From Candidatus Sabulitectum silens (lineage in GTDB: Bacteria; Fermentibacterota; Fermentibacteria; Fermentibacterales; JCC-6), in the NCBI GenBank assembly GCA_001875255.1, contig MJAN01000002.1:248001-312000 (forward strand): a stretch of 64,000 nt of DNA, given 5' to 3'. Positions 40,676 to 50,772 of this stretch are shown piece after piece; the stretch's first letter is position 1; each line of letters opens with the position of its first letter. A program made the translations under genes and the position numbers. The notes under the pieces were generated by a model, which did no database searches, was not told where the DNA came from, and saw only the letters and a list, made by a program, of their open reading frames with translations.

Positions 40676-42436
40676 ATGACTGTTTTTCTTCTCCTTCTGA
40701 CACTGGCTGCCGGCGGGTTCATCCCTGAATCGGTCAGTCTCATATCCAGATCGAATGGCCTTGATTACCCCGAAAAGGAAAACGGAAGAACTGAATACGA
40801 AATGGGGGACATAAACGGCGACGGCCACCCTGACATCGTCTCTCTTGGAGACCACGCCAACCCAGGAGGCCCCTCGGGGCAGCAGGGAATCATGGTCTGG
40901 TTCGGCGACGGCCAGGGCAACTGGACGGTGGCCAAGGAGGGCGGGTTCGGTTATGGAGGCTGCGCCCTGGGCGATCTAGATATCGACGGCGTAATGGACA
41001 TCGCCTTCGGAATACACCACAACTACTCCGGGGGTCTGGGCAGCAGGCTCATAGAAGCTGCTCTGGGCAACGGTACCGGAACCGGCTGGACGCAGTACAG
41101 CACAGGGCTGGCGGAAAACGGCGAAAGCTGGGGAATGTTCGCCACCGACCTTGCGGATTTCGACAACGACGGCCTTCTGGACATCATCTCCCAGTCATTC
41201 GGCTCCGGTAACGGAGTCAGGGTCTACCGGAACAATGGCGACGGCAGCTGGACGCAGCACTGGTCGCTTCCCGAGTGGAACTCCAACTACACCCTTGAGA
41301 CAGGAGACTTCAACGCCGACGGAAATGTGGATTTCATCTGCACCAGGTGGGGAGATTCCCAGAAGACAAATGTCTACCTTGGTAACGGCGCCTTCGGCTT
41401 CACAAGGAACCACGACGGCCTTCCGGGAGTTGATATCGGCGCCGTTGACACCGGCGACTTCAACAACGACGGGAAAAGCGACATACTGGTGTCGTTCTAC
41501 AGCGATTCCGGGGCACGGGTGTATTCCCTCAGTGAAACCACCGGTCAGTGGGAGGACCACTCCGTGGGCCTTCCAGGGGGTTCCGGCTGGGAAATGGTCC
41601 AGTTCGGCCACTTCAATGGAGACGACTTCCTCGATCTGGTACTCTATTCCGCCCCCGACGGCATACTGTATCTCGGAAACGGCCAGGGCAGCTGGACCCC
41701 CGACGCTGAATTCAGCTTCTCCACCCCTGGCTACTACTCCGCAATACGTTCCCATACCGACTTCGACCACGACGGCAGGCACGACATCTTGGTGCAGGCG
41801 GCTGAAGGATCGGTATACACCTACACCAACAGGGTTATGGCCCTGTCGCCCTGGGAGGAGCCTGAAGAGCTTTCTCTGCGCCTGGTTTCCCCCATCGGCG
41901 GCGAGTACCTTCCCGCAGGCTCTGTCAGGTTCGTGAGCTGGCTTACCGCGGTGCCACAGGCACTGGGGCAGGCGTCAATAACACTGGAGCTTTCCCAGAA
42001 CGGCCCCGGGGGGCCATGGGAAACCTTCGCCCAGGGAATCCCGGACAACTGCAGGTATCAGTGGACCCTTCCCCAGGTGAACTCCGCCGAATGCAGGCTG
42101 CGTATAACCGCCTCGGCGGGTGGGCAGGAATACCAGTATGTATCCCCGGGGGACTTCACGATAGCCCAGCTCACAGGAACCTCAGAAGACACTGCGGCCC
42201 CGGCTGACCCCATATCCATGAGGGTGTATCCAAACCCTTCGGTATCCGGTGCCACGGTGGAAACACCCTCCGCCCGCCCCGGGGCTCTGCTTGAGGTGTA
42301 CGATGTTTCAGGAAGGCTGGTTCACAGGCAGGCCCACGAAAACCGTACCATCATCAGTGAACTCCCCCCCGGAGTGTATGTGGTGGTTCTGTCATTACCA
42401 GCAGGAAGGGTCACAGCACATCTGGTCCAGCTCTGA
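40676..42436 (+). CDS. Secreted FG-GAP/VCBS beta-propeller protein with C-terminal sorting domain
   Basis: An intact 586-residue protein. Signal peptide (MTVFLLLLTLAAGG), then seven or so FG-GAP/VCBS blades with calcium-binding loops: GDINGDGHPDIVSL, GDLDIDGVMDIAFG, ADFDNDGLLDIISQ, GDFNADGNVDFICT, GDFNNDGKSDILVS, GHFNGDDFLDLVLY, TDFDHDGRHDILVQ. An Ig-like segment follows, and the last 85 or so residues are a FlgD/Por-type domain (MRVYPNPSVSGATVE, LEVYDVSGRLV, LPPGVYVVVL). Likely an exported, surface-bound adhesin-like protein, using the same export signal type as the C25 peptidase and the island protein. Start ATG at 40676 with AGGAAGGA upstream. Confidence 0.85.
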   Translation: MTVFLLLLTLAAGGFIPESVSLISRSNGLDYPEKENGRTEYEMGDINGDGHPDIVSLGDHANPGGPSGQQGIMVWFGDGQGNWTVAKEGGFGYGGCALGDLDIDGVMDIAFGIHHNYSGGLGSRLIEAALGNGTGTGWTQYSTGLAENGESWGMFATDLADFDNDGLLDIISQSFGSGNGVRVYRNNGDGSWTQHWSLPEWNSNYTLETGDFNADGNVDFICTRWGDSQKTNVYLGNGAFGFTRNHDGLPGVDIGAVDTGDFNNDGKSDILVSFYSDSGARVYSLSETTGQWEDHSVGLPGGSGWEMVQFGHFNGDDFLDLVLYSAPDGILYLGNGQGSWTPDAEFSFSTPGYYSAIRSHTDFDHDGRHDILVQAAEGSVYTYTNRVMALSPWEEPEELSLRLVSPIGGEYLPAGSVRFVSWLTAVPQALGQASITLELSQNGPGGPWETFAQGIPDNCRYQWTLPQVNSAECRLRITASAGGQEYQYVSPGDFTIAQLTGTSEDTAAPADPISMRVYPNPSVSGATVETPSARPGALLEVYDVSGRLVHRQAHENRTIISELPPGVYVVVLSLPAGRVTAHLVQL

Positions 42437-42479
42437 CGACCGAAGTTAAGTAGTTACCCGGCAACATCCTATGGTGGCA

Positions 42480-42509
42480 TTAGTAAAATCGGGACCGTGA
42501 TGCTATAAT
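42480..42509 (+). promoter_or_regulatory. Probable promoter of the MFS transporter gene
   Basis: TTAGTA (42480-42485), an 18-bp spacer and a perfect TATAAT (42504-42509), 35 bp upstream of the ATG at 42545. Confidence 0.5.
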
Positions 42510-42544
42510 TCCGGCAACTTTTTCAAGGAAGGCACGGTCCCCTG

Positions 42545-43730
42545 ATGAACAGAAACACAAGAGCCTGGTCCATAGTTCTGGCCGGGGTTGGAATAAATCT
42601 CTCCTTCGGTGTGCTCTATGCATGGAGCATCTTCGCCGCCAATCTCCGGGACGGTTCCGGCTGGAGCGGCACCCAGCGTCACTGCCCTATACCACCGCGG
42701 TGGCCATGTTCGCCGTAATGATGATCTTCGGCGGCAGGCTGCAGGACAGATACGGTCCAAGGGTGGCCGTAACCCTTGCAGGCATGCTGGTGGGGGCGGG
42801 TATGGTGCTCAGCAGCATCTTCCCCACGGTAACGGGACTGGTGCTTTCCTTCGGCGTTCTTTCCGGCTCGGGGATCGGTCTCGGTTACTCCGCCACAACA
42901 CCTGTGGCGGTGAAGTGGTTCCCCCGGAAAAGAAGGGCCTGATCTCCGGCCTCGTCGTGGGCGGCTTCGGAGCGGCAACCATCTACATCGCTCCACTCAC
43001 CAATTATCTCATTGAAAGCTATGATGTTTTCGCCGCCCTGCGAATTCTGGGAGTTTCCTTCTTCGTGGTGGTGGTGGGCCTCGCACAGACACTGAAGAAC
43101 CCCGATGCGCCGCTGACCACCGGCGCGGTTAAAGCCCGGAGCCAGGCGAGGGAGTACACCTGGAAGGAAATGATAAGAACAGGACAGTTCTATCAGCTCT
43201 GGATAATGTTCCTGGCAGGTTCACTGGCCGGTCTGATGATTATAGGCCACCTCTCAAGCATCGCCAGGGTGCAGACCGGCAGGAACATCGGCTTCCTTCT
43301 CGTTGCCCTCATGGCCATAAGCAACGCCCTGGGAAGGCCCATCGCCGGCTCCATTTCCGACAGGCTGGGCAGGGCCAGGACCATGATGATCCTCTATATA
43401 GCCCAGGGAACGGTGTTGCTTTTCTTCTCGAAGTTCACCGGTTTCGCCAGCATACTCTTCGGCGCGGCAACGGTGACATTCGCCTACGGCGCAATGCTTT
43501 CCGTCTATCCTTCGGCGGTGGGGGACTTCTATGGAAGCAAAAACCTCGGCCTGAACTACGGCGTTCTCTTTACCGCATGGGGAGTGGGCGGTCAGATAGG
43601 CCCGATGATGGCCGGACGGATACTGGACGCAACCGGAGGTTACGCCGGAGCCTATTACACCGCCGCGGCCCTCTGCTTCGTGGCGGCGGTTATCGGTTAC
43701 ACCCTGAAGCCGGTGAAGAACGGCGATTGA
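42545..43730 (+). CDS. Major facilitator (OFA, oxalate/formate antiporter-like) transporter
   Basis: About 395 residues with 12 predicted helices. It opens WSIVLAGVGINLSFGVLYAW, typical of OFA-family proteins, and has the MFS loop motifs FGGRLQDRYGPRVAV (after TM2) and GRPIAGSISDRLGRARTM (after TM8), with GIGLGYSATTPVAVKWFP in between. OFA members exchange small organic anions such as oxalate and formate; the substrate here is unknown. Two frameshifts: near 42678 (missing G, restores GTQASLPYTT) and near 42928 (C5 needs C6, restores FPPEKKGLISGL). The TIR-STAND gene starts 80 bp downstream on the same strand. Confidence 0.88.
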
Positions 43731-43810
43731 CCGCCGTCATCGGGGTCTGTATTCTCTGAAATGAAATTCCCGCCCATACCGCTGTTCCCCGGCGGAGGGA
43801 GGTGCCTTCA

Positions 43811-45918
43811 GTGCTGAGAAGAGGCGGCAGGCTTTTCATAAGCCACTCATCCGAGGACAGGGAGCTGGCCAGTGAAGTAAGGTCCAGCCTGTCCCTTCTT
43901 GGTGTTCCCTGCTGGATGGCGCCGGAGGACATCCCTCCGGCGGAGGATTGGGCGGAGTCCATCATGTCTGCCATCGAGGGGGCTTCAGCACTGCTCCTGG
44001 TGGGAACCGGCTCCTCCCTGTCCTCCGGGCAGGTCAGGCGGGAGATAGAACGGGCCTCCACCTGTGAAGTGCCGGTTTTCGCCGCGGTCTTTGACGGCTC
44101 CAGTTTTCCGGGCTGGCTCAGGTTCCTCCTCTCCGGGGAGAGAATGTTCTTCTTCAACAGGCACGACATCTCCGGAGCGGCCCTCTCCATAATGCTCATG
44201 ATGCAGGACCCCTCGGTCCCGGGCAAAGGGGGCTGGCGGGCGGCGGCCTTCTCCGCCGAGGCCAACGCAGAGGACATCATACCCGAGAGGATCCCCGGTT
44301 CCCCCTTCACCGGCGAGCTCCGGTCAATCCATGTGCTGAGGCTGCGAATAGGCGGTGAAACCCCCCTCTGGCTGCAGACATCCCTCATGACATCGGCTGA
44401 ACGGATCTGCCGGGGCTTCGGCGCCATACCGGTTCCCACGGCGCTTCCGGGCACGCTGTACATCTTCGACAGCGCCGCCCCGGGTAGAGCTTCTGATAAC
44501 GCCACCGGGTGCGCCCTTGCACTGCAGGAGTTCCTCGGGGGCAGTTACGCCGAAGCCGATGCCGGGATAGGTATCGATACCATAGAAGCCATATCCTCCT
44601 TCGGGCCGGCTTTCATAAGGGAGATCGAACCGGCGGTGAAAAGGGCCTGCCTCCTCGCCGGGGAATCCCGGGGCAAGACCCTTGTGACCGAAGGGTTCAA
44701 GTGGAAATGCGAACACCTTCACCGCTTTAATGAACATCCCTCCGGGGGTTTCACCATCACAGGCGGCCCCGCCGCTGTTGAGGAAAAGCCCCACCGGATG
44801 AAAGGCCGGAAGGCTGAACTGGAGGCCCTCATGGCAGAAGCCCGGGCACTCAAGTCCCATCTGAGGGAGGAGGATTACGGCGGGATCAGGCACAGGATAG
44901 CGGGAATACGGGGAGACAGGGGAATGGGAAAGACCCGCCTGGTCCTTGAGGCGGCGGAAATGATAAGGGATGATTTCACCGTTCTCACAGGAACTCCAGG
45001 CGGGTGCAAATGGCTCCACGACTCCCTCTGGGGATCCCTCCTGAAGAAAGGCCCCTGGGAACCAGAGGAAATGTCGAAGACATGCCGGAACTTCATAAGG
45101 CGATACGGAAATGAGAACTCACCCGCCCCTGGGGTCCGGGAACTACCTGAGTTCAGAAGGAAACTCTCGCTGGTCCTTGCCGCAGCAGCGTCCCGGAACC
45201 CACTGGCGGTTATACTGGAGGACATTGACAGGGCCGACAGCGCAAGCATCCAGACACTCCGGGAAGTAATGGGTTCAAGGGCCTTCAAAACGCCGGTGCT
45301 TTTCATGGTTACATACGAAAACACCCCGGCTGACCTGGGCGGAAGGGCTGCCGATTCGGTCCGCTCACTTGAGATCACCCTTTGTCCGCTGTCCAGGGAG
45401 GCATCTGAAGCGGTTGTGCATGAAAGCCTCGGGGTGAGTTCCTGCGATGTGGAGCCGAAGACCATGGAATATCTCCTGGACATGGGGGGAGGGAACCCCC
45501 TCTTCCTGAAGAAGACCGCCTGCCATGCCTTGAAGACAGGCAGTCTGGTCAGAGGGCACAATGGTGAGTTGCGCCTCACTGGCGTACCCCGCCGGATACC
45601 GGAGTTGATAAGGGCTTCGGTGCTGGGAAGGCTTTACAGGCTCCCCCGAAGGCTGATCGACGGTGCCAGGGCCGCCTCGGCACTGGAGGGACCCTTCACC
45701 CCGAAGGATGTCCGCCGGCTCTTTGGGGAGGGAGAGCCAAAGGACAGAATTGAGGACCTGCTGGCGAAACTTGAGGAGGAAGGCTCCTCACCGGACAGGG
45801 CACCTCCTTCACCGGAAAGTATTCCTTTACAAGGGAACATGAAAGAAGGGCCATTCTGGAAACCGTCCCGGTCACGGACAGGGAAAGGATTCAGGAAAGC
45901 AGGGACAACGGGAACTAA
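43811..45918 (+). CDS. TIR domain - cyclase-homology - STAND ATPase protein
   Basis: About 702 residues. Residues 1-125 are a TIR domain: RLFISHSSEDRELASEV (box 1), then WMAPEDIPPAEDWAESIMSA with acidic residues where TIR NADases carry the catalytic Glu, and ALLLVGTGSSLSSGQV. Residues about 175-310 resemble a class III nucleotide-cyclase fold (SIHVLRLRIGG..., YAEADAGIGIDTIEAIS, FIREIEPAVKRACLLA) but lack the metal-binding Asp pair and the GD loop, so it is probably catalytically dead. From about 335 an AAA/STAND NTPase follows: GIRGDRGMGKTRLVLEAAE (Walker A) and PLAVILEDIDRAD (Walker B). The GTG at 43811 is preferred over 43802 because of GGAGGGAGG upstream. One frameshift near 45800 gives a true end at TAA 45916-45918, overlapping the convergent STAND gene. 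Confidence 0.8.
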
Positions 45919-48900
45919 TCCCCGGGTTCACTGAACCAGAAAATCCGGCCAAAGCCGTGTTTTCAGCAAGTGCCGAAGCCCTGCCCAGAAGCTCTTCACC
46001 CCGGGTGCCGCCAAGGGCTCTGCCCAGTGTGTAGTCCGCCGCCGCTATGAGAAGGGGCCTCTTCAGAACCCCGGCGTCAAGGGCAGCCCTTTCCGCCAGG
46101 GTCACCGCCTCATCCCTTCTCTGAAGTGCCAGCAGGGCCCGGGACATTATCAGTATCGATTCAATCTCTTCATAGACAGGGGGCTTCCCCGGTGAGGCAG
46201 GAGCAACGGGAGGCAGGTACTCCACCGCCTTTTCCGGCCGACTGGACATGAAGGCCTCCATGGCAAGACCGTTCAGAGCCCTCTGCCGGATTCCGGACAT
46301 CTTTTCCCCATCGGCGATACCGAGGCAGTTTTCCAGGGTCTCAAAGCACCGGCTGTTCCGGCGGCACTCCAGAAGGGCCCGCCCCTTTCCCTCCAGGATC
46401 CTTGCCATCCAGTAGGAATCACCGGTATCACCGTTCAGCTTTATGGCCAGGTCCAGCTGTTCCAGGGCTTCTTCGGGAAGCCCCCGTTTCCTCAGGCAGT
46501 CGGCATAGTTGCACCGGGTCTTGTACTCCCCTATTCTGTTGTGGGACTTGACATGGAGTTCAATGGATCTCCTGTAATCATCCACGGCCTCCTCCATTCG
46601 GCCGATCTTCAGGAGGTCGTTCGCCCTGTTCCCCAGGCCGATGGCCAGCAACCTTAAGTCGCCGGTCTTGCCCAGGAGGCGAATCCCCTTCTCATGTGCT
46701 TCAAGGGCGTCATCAAGGCGTTCGAGAACTCCGTAGACCGTGGCTAAATTCGTATAAACCGCTCCCTCGCCCTGGATGAACCCGGTCTCACGGAATTCAT
46801 CCGCCGCAAGACGATAGCTCTCAACCGCCTCCTGATATCGTTCGGTTTCCCTGTACAGAATCCCCAGGTGCATTCGAGTGATGGCTGTTTCCCTGTGGGC
46901 ATTCAGCTTCTGAAACATTGCCAGGGCTCGAAGATAAAGTTCCTCCGCCTCCTCTGCCCTGTCCCTGAAGTCGCTGATGATCGTGGCAAGGTCGCCCAGA
47001 GCCTTTGCCGCCGAGTGTCTCAGGTTCCGGGATTTTGCGATCTCAGCGGCCCTGTTCACAAGCTCGATTGCCTCGTCGTACCTGCCCTGATGCTGCCTGA
47101 TCTTCCCTTTGGAGCAGTAGAAACATGCCAGCATGTCCGGCAGGTCGAACCTCCGTGCAGCATCATAAAGCCTCTTCAGGACAGCTTCTTCCTCGGGGAT
47201 CCGGCCCAGCCGGTTCAGGGCATCCTCCCATATGGCGAGGGCTCTGGTGAGCACAGGGGCGTTACCTGAGTCGGGACCGATCTCCCCTATGAGCCTTTCC
47301 ACCTTTTCTGCCCAGTTCAGTACGGAGGAGTTGTGATAGATCGAATTTATGTGCTCCAGGTAGTTCATGGCATGGGAGAGGGCGTTCCCGGGATCCTCCG
47401 CCGCCGTCCAGTGACCGGATATCTCCCCTGAGAACCTGGGATCTCCCCGGTGCTTCTCCTCAAGGAGAACCGCTGCCCTGAGATGGAGACTTCGCCGGGT
47501 GTCGTGGTCCATCCAGCGGTAGATACTCCTCTGAAGAAGGTCATGGCGAAAGGAAAGAATATCCGCCAGGGATGTTTTCGTTCTCACAAGGAAATCGTCG
47601 TCCTGTATCCGCCTGTCGGTTTCAGGGCCGGGAGGAATCGATGCCACCGCCAGAACCAGTGGCGCGGCGGCCTCGCCCCCGAGGACAGCCAGGGCCATGA
47701 GTATTCTTTTCTCGTCCCCGGGCAGCCTCCCGAACCTTTCCAGAAGAAGGCTTTCGCCGTCCTTCGGAGAATCGGGGTCTCCCCGGTCATATCCCGCAAG
47801 AAGTTCCAGGTACAGCGGTTTTCCCCCGTAGTAACCCCCCTTTGCCGATAGTCCTTCAGCCTTTCCCTTTCCAGCGCCGGTGATACGGCGGAACAGTTCA
47901 GCGGATTCTGCAGGGGACAGCGGAGAAAGGTCAATCTCCACCGGAGCGGCGGCGCCTCCCGCGGGTATCCTTACCGGTGTGGAGTCAAAGGCAAGGTGTC
48001 TGTAGGCCAGAACCATCCTCACCGGTTCCCCGGGGAGTTCCTCAAGGATGTCCCCCAGAATCTCAAGGCTGCCCCGGTCGGTCCAGTGAATGTTGTCCAG
48101 GAAGATCACAGGATTCCCGGAGCGTGAAATGGTTCGTATCAGATCCCCCAGAAAAGCCGCCACACGCCGGGTGAGGCCCTTCATTTCCCCGGGCTCCGGA
48201 GGGGTTTCCATGAGATCAAGGGGCAGCAGCCAGGCGGCCTCATTCAATGCGTCTTCGTTCACTTCCTCACCCAGGGCCCGGGATATGTTCCGGCGAAGTT
48301 CATCCGGTGAGGATGCCTCACCGGCTAGTTCAGCAAGGAACCTGGCCCATAGCATGTAGTCCACCGAGTGGTCCTCGGAACCGGCGGACACCCTTATGCT
48401 CCCCCTTCGGTCAAGCTGTATGAAACGGGAAACCAGTGTTGTTTTGCCAATACCCGCCTCGCCCCGCACACCGGCCAGGGCCAGCTTTTCCCCGGGGGCC
48501 AGGGCCTGGCTCAGCTCCCTGAGTTCATTCTTTCTGCCCACGAAACTGAAGACCCCCGGTGGGATTCCAGTGTGGAGGCGGCAGGGAGCAGGGGTTCTCA
48601 TTTCCCCGATGTGATCCTTGAGAAGCTTGTCCGCAACGCTGAAAGCCGCGGTTTCCAGCTGGTCGCCCCCGGCGTTCAGCCACTGATGGTTGGAAATGCT
48701 GAAACTAAGCCAGTCCGGCAGCTCCATCTGTCTCAGGAAAAGAGGGAAGACCGGTGTTCCCCTTCGAAGGGCCCGGTTCACGGAACTCCGTAGGGATTCA
48801 GATTCGCAGGCTCCCGGCGACAGGAGGAGCACCAGCGCCCCGGGGCCGCCGCTGCAGCCCTCCCCGGCAAGGCACTCCACACTGCGGGAACTCAATATTT

Positions 48901-48961
48901 CCCGAAGCCTTGTGGCCTCGGCGGCGGCATCGGAGGCGGAGCACAGCTCAACGGTCAGCAT
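45872..48961 (-). CDS. STAND NTPase with degenerate TIR-like N-terminus and C-terminal TPRs
   Basis: An intact protein of about 1,029 residues. Residues 1-100 look like a shrunken TIR-like domain: GALVLLLSPGACESESLRSS, then TPVFPLFLRQMELPDWLSFS parallels the facing gene's PVFAAVFDGSSFPGWLRFL. Box 1 and the loop carrying the NADase Glu are missing. Residues about 130-500 are an AAA_16/STAND NTPase: FVGRKNELRELSQ, GVRGEAGIGKTTLVSRF (Walker A) and PVIFLDNIHWTD (Walker B, with DNIHW). From about 560 there are ten or more TPRs (GRYDEAIELVNRAAEIAKSR, ERYQEAVESYRLAADEF, GRMEEAVDDYRRSIEL). Such proteins sense a ligand on the repeats and oligomerise. The ATG at 48961 has GAGGA upstream and follows the S41-like gene by 19 bp. 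Confidence 0.8.
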   Translation of the reverse strand: MLTVELCSASDAAAEATRLREILSSRSVECLAGEGCSGGPGALVLLLSPGACESESLRSSVNRALRRGTPVFPLFLRQMELPDWLSFSISNHQWLNAGGDQLETAAFSVADKLLKDHIGEMRTPAPCRLHTGIPPGVFSFVGRKNELRELSQALAPGEKLALAGVRGEAGIGKTTLVSRFIQLDRRGSIRVSAGSEDHSVDYMLWARFLAELAGEASSPDELRRNISRALGEEVNEDALNEAAWLLPLDLMETPPEPGEMKGLTRRVAAFLGDLIRTISRSGNPVIFLDNIHWTDRGSLEILGDILEELPGEPVRMVLAYRHLAFDSTPVRIPAGGAAAPVEIDLSPLSPAESAELFRRITGAGKGKAEGLSAKGGYYGGKPLYLELLAGYDRGDPDSPKDGESLLLERFGRLPGDEKRILMALAVLGGEAAAPLVLAVASIPPGPETDRRIQDDDFLVRTKTSLADILSFRHDLLQRSIYRWMDHDTRRSLHLRAAVLLEEKHRGDPRFSGEISGHWTAAEDPGNALSHAMNYLEHINSIYHNSSVLNWAEKVERLIGEIGPDSGNAPVLTRALAIWEDALNRLGRIPEEEAVLKRLYDAARRFDLPDMLACFYCSKGKIRQHQGRYDEAIELVNRAAEIAKSRNLRHSAAKALGDLATIISDFRDRAEEAEELYLRALAMFQKLNAHRETAITRMHLGILYRETERYQEAVESYRLAADEFRETGFIQGEGAVYTNLATVYGVLERLDDALEAHEKGIRLLGKTGDLRLLAIGLGNRANDLLKIGRMEEAVDDYRRSIELHVKSHNRIGEYKTRCNYADCLRKRGLPEEALEQLDLAIKLNGDTGDSYWMARILEGKGRALLECRRNSRCFETLENCLGIADGEKMSGIRQRALNGLAMEAFMSSRPEKAVEYLPPVAPASPGKPPVYEEIESILIMSRALLALQRRDEAVTLAERAALDAGVLKRPLLIAAADYTLGRALGGTRGEELLGRASALAENTALAGFSGSVNPGISSRCPCFPESFPCP

Positions 48962-48980
48962 ACTGTTCCTCAAGCCGGTC

Positions 48981-50697
48981 TCACCGCTGTTCGTCAAGCC
49001 AGCCCAGGGCAGCCTCGAGAACTTCGTCCCGGCCAGCCTGCAGCCCCTCTATGGTGGGAGTTACCGGGAAGTCTGGGGGTATTCCCCTTCCCTGGATCAG
49101 GGAGCCGTCCGGGTAATAGGTTCCAAGGCCGGTAAATCCCGCTTCTATGCCCCCGGGAAGGATGAACCGGTTCACGGTTCCCGGGGCACCCCCGGTGGTG
49201 TCGCCGAAGACCCGGCAGCCCGGGGCCAGGCGCCACGCCATTGCCTCCAGTTCCCCGATACCCGTGGTTCCCCTGTCTACCAGAAGGGCCACCGGCCCGG
49301 TATAGGCCGACGCTCCTCCCCCGCCGACCGGGGCGATCCCAGGTAGCGGAAGGTTCCCGGGGCGTTGAAGGTGCTTCCGGTGACCCTGCGGAAGGTCACG
49401 GCTTCAGGAAGAAGGAACTCGGCAATTTCATGAAGGGCTTCCTCCCCGGCATTACCCCTCATGTCAATCACTATCCCCGGCAGCGAGGTAAATGTTTCCC
49501 GCACCACGTCAATATCCCCGGAGGCAAGCCTGGAATTGTCTATGAACCCGAAACCGGAACCAATGATTCGGATGGATCCCTCCGGGTCGGGGTCTTCCCG
49601 AAGGACACGGCTCAAAAGGGACTCCATCGGCATCCTTTCAACGGCAAGTTCGAACCTCTGTCCCCCCCTCTCTATCACAAGGCTGACCGATTCGGAGGAA
49701 CCCCGAAGAAGGTACTCTCCCAGGGCCAGCTCCACCCCGCCGGGTGTGGAGCCGCCCACATATGGCCGCAGTCTTTCAGCAATGTCCTGGACTTCGGTTC
49801 CGTCCAGGGAAATCAGAACGTCACCCCGGCGGAGGGGGGTCTGGAACATGGATCCGTGGAGAAACCGTCGATGACCCATCTGCCCTCCACCGGCACAGGC
49901 CTTACAGGCAGTTGAAGACTTCCCAGGAAGGCGGTCATCTCCGGGGGTTCGTTCAGCATTTCGCACCTGGAATCCGCCAGTGATGCCAGCATCCTTTTCA
50001 CGGCCAGCTGGTAATCCATGGGGCTTCCGGCGGAGACGAAGTAGGGCAGGTTCAGGTCGAGAAGGTCTGCCCCGGAAACCCCGGCGGTCCGTCTTAAGGG
50101 ATACCAGTACTCAAAGAACCCGTAGAACCTGTACAGGGAAAGAAGGCGGTAGCCGCCGTCGGGAAGGGGGGGAAGGCTGTACTCCTCTTCATGGAATAAA
50201 GGTGGTGCGCCCCGGCGGGCATAGTAGCTTGCCCCGGTATGGCGCCCTTCCAGGACGGAGTTCAAGAGGAAAGCCAGTGAATTCCCTATCTCCGATCCCT
50301 TTATCCAGGAGTGGTCCCCTCTGAAACGAATGGAATCCTCCGGCGGCGGGGACAGCTCCACCGGGGGAAGGGGGTCCACCGAAGGCAGAAGCCCCATGAG
50401 CGCCGCCTCCCTCTGGGGCATTGTGGTAGCCGCCAGAACCGCGGGCAGGACCCTGAACAGCTCGTGATCCCAGTTCACTTCGCCGGAGCATGGAAGGGGA
50501 TGATGGTACTTCAGGAAAGCCCATACCCTCCCCAGGAGCTGCAGTGACTCCATCTGAAAGGAGTTAAGCCCTTCGAACTCGATCCCCGAGGCGAACTCAA
50601 AGGCGGCCTCCGCCGGGACATCGGGAACCGCCGTCTGGTCGGCGTCGGTGGTGATCTGGGAAAGCAGAAGAATGAGAACAGCACAGCAGATATTCAT
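48981..50697 (-). CDS. Secreted S41-family (C-terminal processing peptidase-like) protein, nucleophile doubtful
   Basis: About 572 residues with signal peptide MNICCAVLILLLSQ. An N-terminal helical region (GRVWAFLKYHHP) typical of secreted S41 proteins is followed by a PDZ domain (TPLRRGDVLISLDGTEVQD) and the S41 core: GIVIDMRGNAGEEALHE and PVALLVDRGTTGIGELEAMA, then VFGDTTGGAPG. In active members the segment after the strand reads like TxSxxE with a catalytic Ser. Here it reads TTGIGE, so the Ser position is Gly and the enzyme may be inactive. Frameshifts near 49860 and 49337 do not touch that segment. It lies between the propeller lipoprotein and the STAND-TPR gene, with short gaps, so is probably cotranscribed. 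Confidence 0.7.
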
Positions 50698-50772
50698 GAT
50701 ACCCCCTTCATGAATCGGTTGCCGATAACACGCGGCGGCAGAGGGGAGGTCCCCGCTGCACAGGAGGTTGAT

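Noticed and set aside
43811-45918. An active adenylate cyclase in the TIR-STAND protein
   Set aside because: The metal-binding Asp in the first strand and the GD loop are not present, so only fold homology is claimed.
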